NCBI GenBank assembly: GCA_023375675.1
Contig: JALQBC010000006.1
Location: 1,364,001-1,428,000, forward strand
DNA: 64,000 nt
From: Cytospora piceicola
Taxonomy: Eukaryota > Ascomycota > Sordariomycetes > Diaporthales > Cytosporaceae
Reading direction: 5' to 3'
Shown: one piece after another, positions 57,439 to 64,000 of the stretch
Layout of the letters: the number at the start of each line of letters is the position of its first letter
How positions within the stretch are numbered: position 1 is the stretch's first letter
Made by a program: the position numbers and the translations under genes
The notes under the pieces: generated by a model
Told to the model about the DNA's origin: nothing
Databases searched by the model: none
What the model saw: only the letters and a program-made list of their open reading frames with translations

Positions 57439-60400
57439 ATGGATGTGAAGAGGGAGCCCGGGCGTACCACCTCATCTGCTACAGCAAGGTCGTTCCTTAC
57501 ACGGAACCTTACTCGTAGGGCACAGGAGTCGACAGATGGAGCGAATGGGTCCAAAGGGCCCTTGGGTCTCACCACGTTATGCGATCCCGGACCTGATCAG
57601 GCCGCTGTCGCGGACATCGTGTTCGTTCACGGCCTGAATGGTGGTTCGGAAAGCACATGGAGCAAGGGCAACAGCTCTATGCATTTCTGGCCCAAAGTGT
57701 GGCTGTCAACGGACAAGGCCTTCTGTGATGTAAGACTTCACAGCTTCGGTTACTCCTCTGCCATCAGTCGGGAGTCGATCCTCAATGTGCGGGATTTCGC
57801 GAGATCTCTGCTGGCTGCGGTGAAGGACTCGCCTGTAATCAACCGGGATGACAAGGTATGCCCTCGGAAATTCCATAGTGACAATTTTTCACCGAGGAGA
57901 ACCCGATGTGCTGATATTGATGCCGGTGTAGACACACCTCATCTTTGTAGCTCACAGTATGGGTGGACTCGTTGTCAAGATGGCTTACATTCTCGGGCAC
58001 CACGAACCAGAGTTCCAGTCGCTGATTGACCGAGTCTTCTCGATTGTATTCCTTGGGACTCCTCACCAAGGCGCGGTCATTGCGCAGACACTTTCTCGTC
58101 TAGTCGCCCTCGTTGGTGCTCGACCTTTTGTCGACGACTTGCTACCAGAGTCACCGATTCTTCAGAGCATTAACGAAGATTTTCCTCGGATCGCCACCAA
58201 GCTCCAGCTCATGTCCTTTTATGAAACCAGACCGATGAATATTGGTGGGTTCAAGACTCTAATTGTGGATAAGAATAGCGCTGTGATGAACCTACCGAAT
58301 GAACGGAGGACACTACTCGACGCTGACCATCGCAACGTGGCCATGTTCTCTTCGCCAAACGATCCGGTATACGTGACTGTACGGAACGCTTTGGCAACTC
58401 TGGTTTCTGCGCAGCGTGAGGAGACCCGTTCACAGAAGCAAGCGGTTGACTACAAAGACCGAACCGCTGTCAACAAGTTTTTGGGCGTTGTTGATGCACC
58501 GGAGGATGATCTCATGATACATAACTCCGCCAGGCTTCCGGGATCTTGCAAATGGCTGTTAAGCAAAAAGTACTATATGGCATGGAGAGACTCATTAGAG
58601 TCGACGTTTCTTTGGGTACGGGGTCGACCGGGTTCTGGCAAGAGTGTGCTCTCTGGTCATGTTGTCAACGATCTGCGAGAAAACGGCATGGAATGTTGTT
58701 TCTTCTTCTTTCAGTCTTCCGACAAGACCAAGTCTGGCTCGAACTCGTTTCTGCGATCCATGGCATGGCAAATGGCGATGCTTCACCCAGAGATATTGAC
58801 AAAAGTCAAGGAGTTGGTGTCGGACGAGAACACCCCTCCTATTGACCTGATTGACCACAACCCTGTCTGGAGGAAATTGTACTTGTCTGGGATCCTCAAA
58901 ACACGTCTGAGCCGGCCTCAGTTCTGGGTCATTGACTCCATTGACGAATGCAAAGGAAGTCTCGACGTGATGAGCTTCCTAGTCAGCATCCAGGAGGCAT
59001 GGCCTGTCTCTATTATCATCACTTCCAGGGATCCGGTAGAGATGCACATGAGCAAGACGGATCCTCGTGTTGATATCAGGAGCCAGGTTATATCGGACGA
59101 GGATATCAAGGGGGATATAGCGTTGCTCCTCGAGTCCAACCTGGATCTTCTGCCTTGTCCGGCCTCAGAGAGATGGCCAACGCCAGAAAGCATGGCATCA
59201 CATATACTTGAGAACTCGGGCGGCTGTTTCCTATGGGCTTCTTTGATCTGCTCCGAGTTGCGGGAAGTGACCAGCGAAAGAGAGATTGGTGAGGTTCTGG
59301 AAAGCATACCTTCAGATATGGACGCCCTTTACACGAAAATCCTACAGGATATGTCATCAGCGCGGTTTGGAAAAGATCTGGCGAAGGCTTTCATTACGTG
59401 GACAACGTATGCCTTCAGGCCTCTGACAACCTTCGAGATGCAAGAGCCCGTTGAATTAGACATCAACGACAAGATCGACGATGTTGAACGAGCGATTGCA
59501 AAGTGCTGCGGGAATATCATTTTCGTGGATGCGCACAGCAAGGTGCAACTTGTCCACGCAACCGCGAGAGAGTTCTTGATGACACGCACCTCCAGATCTG
59601 AGTTCACAGTCACCAAGGCTGAAGGGCATCGTCGACTGGCCAAAGTCTGTCTCCAGTTTCTGGCACAAGGCGACCGAGTTACATCAAGACCCGGTAGGCT
59701 GACCTCAGACCCAGAGGTCAGTACTGTCCACAGCTCGTTCGGCGACGTACAACCTCGCAAAAGGAGACTGGGCTCCGAGCCGGAGATAAGAACTCTTCAG
59801 CGGCCGTCCATATCCCACCCAGTCTCATTCGATGAGCACCCGTTCACGAAATATGCCTCCCAATATGTCTTTCAGCATCTGAACTTCATTCACTCGGATG
59901 AAGACGAGATACTGACAATGCTGTCCAAGTTTTTCAGCGGGAACAGTGTCCTCCGTTGGATAGAATTTATAGCAGCCCATGGAGATCTGCACACTATCTA
60001 CCAAGCCGGCAAGACAGTCAATGCTTTATTGAACCGTCGGTCAAGGTACTCACCTCCTCTGGGTCTTGCACGAGGACAGAAACAGTTCCAGATGCTGGAA
60101 AAATGGGGGGATGATTTGATACACTTGGTCACCAAGTTTTCTCGACAATTGCGATCCTCGCCACAGTCTATCCACCACCTCATACCGCCATTTTGTCCGA
60201 AAGGCTCAGCCATCAGACAACAGTTCTCGAACCCATACCGTGGCCTCAATGTCCAGGGCTTGTCAGAAAGCTGCTGGGATGATTGCCTGGCGACAATATC
60301 CTACGAGAAATTGACAAAGCCAAATGCAGTTGCAGCCGGACCAGGCTTTGTTGCTGTTGGGATGATGACACCAAAGGGCAGTGTCATAGTATACGGGGAT

Positions 60401-62548
60401 TCGATATTCCAGGAAGTACACACTCTTATGCACAATGAGCCCGTGTGGCGGCTTACCTTCTCTGAGAGTGGTAGAGAACTTGCATCGAGTGGTGCGAAGA
60501 CTGTTCGTCTCTGGTCGACAACGGACGGCAACGAAATTGCCAACTTCAGAATCAATTCGCTGTGTCTGGCCCTGCAAATCTCAGAAGAAGATACCATTCT
60601 CAGAGCTGTGACGAGGCAGAACCAACTCATCGAATGGGATGTTTGCGAACATATACCTCTGCGAGAGGAACCTGTCGATTGGACAGCAGATCTGGACGAG
60701 ACGATGCAGTTTAGATCACCAACTACAGTCGCACTCGGGTCTGCGACGGGTCTTATGTGTGTAATCTACAGAGGCGAGGATATCGTACTCTGGGATTACT
60801 TGGAAGACAGAATACACGACACCTATGAGAAGGACACAGGATCGGTCTCCGTATTTGGCACCCATAAGCTCGCCGAAGGTGTTACTACCGTCGGATGGGT
60901 TACATTCAGTCACGCGATTGACACCAATTTTCTTGCTGCAGCATACACGGACGGCGATACAGTTGTCTACGATGTCCACACAGGGGAAGCGATCGCCTTC
61001 GCAGAAGGATCCAACATCGTTCTCCTGTCATCATCACCGGATGGTCGGACACTCGCGGGGGTCGACTCCCATGGAAATCTTACATTATTTGAGTTCCAGA
61101 CGCTGAAGCCAATCTACCGCATCCAGTTCGACACCCAAGTTGTTCCTCAGAGCATCGCATTCACATCGGACAGTATGCGAATCATCGAGGTTCGGGGCGA
61201 CCAGTGCAGAATCTGGGAGCCATCCGTGCTTCTCCGTACAGATGTCCCGGAGGACGAGAACAGTGACACGGTTTCAGTATCGACAAGCCTCCAGGAGATT
61301 GACTATCAGACCACACGAGAAGCTGAAATAACAGCTCTGGCTTGCTGTCAATCCTCTAGTGTTGTATTCTACGCATTGACGGACGGCACAGTCGTGGCTT
61401 GTGATACTGCCGGGGAGCCAGAAAGCCACCTCCTGTTTACTCTCCCAACGAGATTTCCGGTGCACCTTTTACAATATGACGAAAGCAGCTCCACACTTGC
61501 AACAGGAGATCTTTCGGGCCGGATCACTGCTCGAAAAGTCATTCGGCCTAACAGGCGGCCGAGGAGTTCGCCCAACTGGCAGGTTGAAGGGCCGCTCATC
61601 GACACCAACTCTCCTGATGACAAGGTGCTCCAGAACATCACGGCATCCGGGCGCCAATCGCGACTATTGGTTTCGACGAGTAACAATGACACCTTGTTGT
61701 CGATGCCAGATAATGGGACGGGTGTCTACATGGCTCAAATGGGGAGAGTCGAGGGATCTCTGTGGCTAGATCACCCCACGGAATCCGAATGTCTTATCCG
61801 TGTGTCAACATCCCACTTCAACATATACAATTGGTCAAACCTCCAACTAATAGAATCCATACAAACAACACGATATGGTTCCTTCCGCCGAGTGTTCAGG
61901 CTGAGCCATCCGCACCTCTTCGCAACAGTTTACAACGGCGTTGAAGCACCTCTCAACGGCCCCAGGAAGGACGGAGGTGGAAAAGACTACAGAAAGTCCC
62001 ATACTATCCAGATATGGGATGGGAAGGGCCTCGGGGGCCATCAAGACATAATGAAGCCAATAACCCAGCTCGACGACGCTCTATCCTCGAATGTTGCTGT
62101 CGTCATCGGGGCCTACGGCGCCCGACTTGTTGTCTATACACGCGACCACTGGGTCGCATCCGTCGATCTCGAAGCACCGGGGAACCCAGGCTTGACTGTG
62201 GATTCACTTGTCCGCCACTTCTTCATGCCGGGCGACTGGATCAGTGTCGATAACAAGAAACTGCTCTTCGGTATTGGCCGTGCTGGAGAGATCATGTTCG
62301 CCAAGCGCTCTGAACTGGCCGTGATCAGGCGTGGGCTCGAGACCACAGAGTCCGGGGGAAGCTTCAACCCGAAGCGTGGGAGTGCTGGCCAGAGGAGCCC
62401 GCTACCTCTGCGCTTTCGGGGGCCCTCACCTGGGCCACCGTCTTCTGGGTGGTCAAGTCCCAGACTCTCACCCAGGGGATCCGTACATAAGGAAAGACCC
62501 AAGGGGGATGCGGGTGATGGCTTGTTCATGGGTCCGAAGGATCGATAA
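57439..62548 (+). CDS. NLR-like STAND protein: alpha/beta-hydrolase (SesB-like)-NACHT-WD40
   Basis: Exons 57439-57855 and 57932-62548 give 1,677 residues. The N-terminal ~300 residues are a serine-hydrolase-like domain of the SesB type (DIVFVHGLNGGSESTWSKG), with the nucleophile elbow FVAHSMGGLVVK (Ser149) formed exactly at the splice junction. A NACHT domain follows, with Walker A GRPGSGKS at about 370-377 and Walker B FWVIDSIDEC at about 470-479. Divergent WD40 repeats fill roughly residues 930-1600 (LTFSESGRELASSGAKTVRL), and a basic Ser/Gly/Pro-rich tail ends the protein. Fungal NLRs of this build are proposed to sense non-self and trigger cell death; the WD repeats would be the sensor. 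The repeats are degenerate, unlike high-identity HET-E-type repeats. Start chosen at the first ATG, as the frame upstream opens with GTG. Confidence 0.88.
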
Positions 62549-62979
62549 AGAAGTTACTGGATGATACCAACCCTGTGTATAATACCTAGGTAGATAGATA
62601 CCGCCGGGCGAGCCCTCAAGGGCTCAAGCACTTGAATGCTTGATGTTCTGCAACTTCGAGGATACCCAAGTGCGCACTATATCTGGAGCTCTCTTACATA
62701 AGAGCATGTTCTATTACTGGGCCATACCGGCCCAGACTCGATGGCTCTTGCGACTGCTGGGCACTAGATGGTAGCACATGTTTTAGAGCTTCCCCTAGAC
62801 TGGAAGGAGGCGTTCCAACGCAGCATGACATCATGAGCAACCATCAGAGTCGTGGTGAGACAAGAGAACAGCTCAAAAGCGACCTTCTCCGCACCAATGC
62901 AAAGGCTTCGAACCAGACTCATCTCATTTTGCAAACAGTCAAACCTTCTTCTTACCGTCTTACCATCTACCAAGCGATA
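62549..62979. other. Intergenic, one palindrome
   Basis: About 430 bases between two plus-strand genes. TACCTAGGTA occurs at 62584-62593 (± 1). No gene is seen. Confidence 0.5.
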
Positions 62980-63415
62980 ATGTCAGGAAACTCCAGTGCC
63001 GAGAACGCTTCCGCGCATGGAGCAGGCGGCCAGCACAAGGATGAGCACAAGTCTGGGGAGCACGCCGTACCATACGAGGAGGGCAAGGTGAACTCTCACC
63101 AGGAGAACGACCCCAGTATGTATCTCCACCCAAATATCTCTTCAAATCCCCCGGTGCTGACTGGATTCGACAGAGGACGAGCGCAGCATAGCCAACCGTC
63201 TCGCAGTCGCCCACGACCAGAACGACCCCTCGGATGGTAGCGGAAAAGACAAGACGGAGGAGCAGCTCGCTGGCGAGCACGACCCAACCCTTCCCGCGCG
63301 TATGCATGGAAACGAGCCTTCTAAGGGCGCCAAAACTGACAAGAGGATCGAGGATGAGGAGGCAGAGATCATAAGACGGATGGATGAGAGTAAGGAGGCG
63401 AAGAAGCACCACTAA
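62980..63415 (+). CDS. Small hydrophilic protein, unknown
   Basis: Exons 62980-63115 and 63174-63415 give 125 residues; donor GTATGT, acceptor TCGACAG and a TGCTGACTGG branch-like site are good. The protein is very hydrophilic and probably disordered: His, Lys, Glu, Asp and Ser dominate (AGGQHKDEHKSGEHAVPYEE; DKRIEDEEAEIIRRMDESKE). No membrane segment or signal peptide. The N-terminus MSGNSSAENASAHGAGG has no recognised domain. The composition recalls hydrophilin-like stress proteins, but that is only an analogy. Confidence 0.65.
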
Positions 63416-64000
63416 TAGGCTTTCTGGGACCTGGGAAGGGGAGAAAAGGGGGACATCTGGAGGTTGAGAAAAGCTTCTATCGGCTGGTGCTCTTCACCAA
63501 ATGGCAATTGTCTCCTATGAGAATGTCTTAGGTATTCATTTGAAATCCAGTTTCAATACCATGATTTGATATGTGAAGCACGTTGCGGTGGTCAAACCCA
63601 TGAAACCCTAATCTTTGAGCGTAATTGCACATTTGGAACCTTGGAACCAAACCAGTCTGGAATCGACCAGCGATAGCGCAAACATAATCATCCGGGAAAG
63701 GGGGAGTTCAGCTGGGCTGTTCATCTTGCCAATACTCTCTGATCTCACCATCTACCTTGTTGTCCTTTATCAGTATTTGGGGTGAAACATTGCAAAGGGA
63801 TACCCAGAAATGGGTAGGGAAAGAGAGTATACGGGGCCGAACTTGAACCAGTGACCTGAGAATAGGTACAGTTAAACAACATCTGAATTATGGCCAAAAG
63901 TGGATTAGTTATGTACTGTTGTTATTCAGTTTAAGCGGGACTGTCCGGGGTCGGGGGGACATTTGGTCTGGAACCACCTGGGCACTGGCACCTAGGCACT
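63416..64000. other. Right edge, no gene seen
   Basis: About 585 bases to the end of the window, beginning with the 3' UTR of the small hydrophilic gene. The last 12 bases carry CACCTAGGCACT, related to the recurrent palindrome. Confidence 0.5.

Noticed and set aside
53151..62548. MFS transporter, kinase-like and NLR-like genes as a secondary-metabolite cluster
   Set aside because: No backbone synthase (PKS, NRPS, terpene cyclase) or typical tailoring enzymes are present; adjacency alone is not enough.
1..64000. CRISPR arrays, bacterial operons or viral genes
   Set aside because: The gene structures are eukaryotic with introns; no spaced direct repeats and no viral polymerase or capsid motifs were found.

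Overview
The window is nuclear DNA of a filamentous ascomycete (Pezizomycotina, most likely Sordariomycetes). Genes carry short GT-AG introns of about 50-190 nt, some with CTGAC/CTAAC-like branch sites, and intergenic spaces are long. Several families are fungal or filamentous-fungal: Erg6 C-24 methyltransferase, a BIM1/X325-type secreted protein, a hydrolase-NACHT-WD40 STAND protein, and a zinc-finger family typical of Sordariomycetes. A short palindrome, TACCTAGGTA, recurs between genes. The species cannot be named from the sequence.

Layout. Bases 1-2.4 kb hold two minus-strand membrane proteins. Bases 4.9-23 kb form a dense housekeeping block: an X325/BIM1-like GPI protein, the Cdc48 cofactor Doa1, a STRAP-type WD40 protein followed by an unusual in-frame downstream frame, a coiled-coil protein, SAGA subunit Spt8, and a large ZNFX1-type helicase. 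Bases 23-28.8 kb are gene-poor, with decayed-looking coding fragments and the densest cluster of the palindrome. Bases 28.8-36.2 kb are accessory: a C2H2-like protein, an unknown two-exon gene, a membrane-anchored GH43-like glycosidase and a small charged protein. Bases 36.2-40.5 kb are again nearly empty.

Bases 40.5-52.5 kb are a second housekeeping block: an RGS membrane protein, the ribosome-associated J-protein zuotin, pyruvate dehydrogenase E1 beta, Erg6, the splicing factor Slt11/Ecm2 and the complex III assembly factor Mzm1. Bases 53-63.4 kb hold a DHA1-type MFS transporter, a ketosamine-3-kinase-like protein whose catalytic Asp is Asn, a 1,677-residue NLR-like protein and a small hydrophilic protein.

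The housekeeping genes belong to unrelated processes and show no operon logic. The items most worth following are the NLR-like protein, the 143-codon frame directly after the single stop codon of STRAP, the kinase with the substituted catalytic residue, and the dispersed palindrome. Splice junctions were placed by hand from GT/AG sites, reading frame and family resemblance. No transcript data or database search was available.
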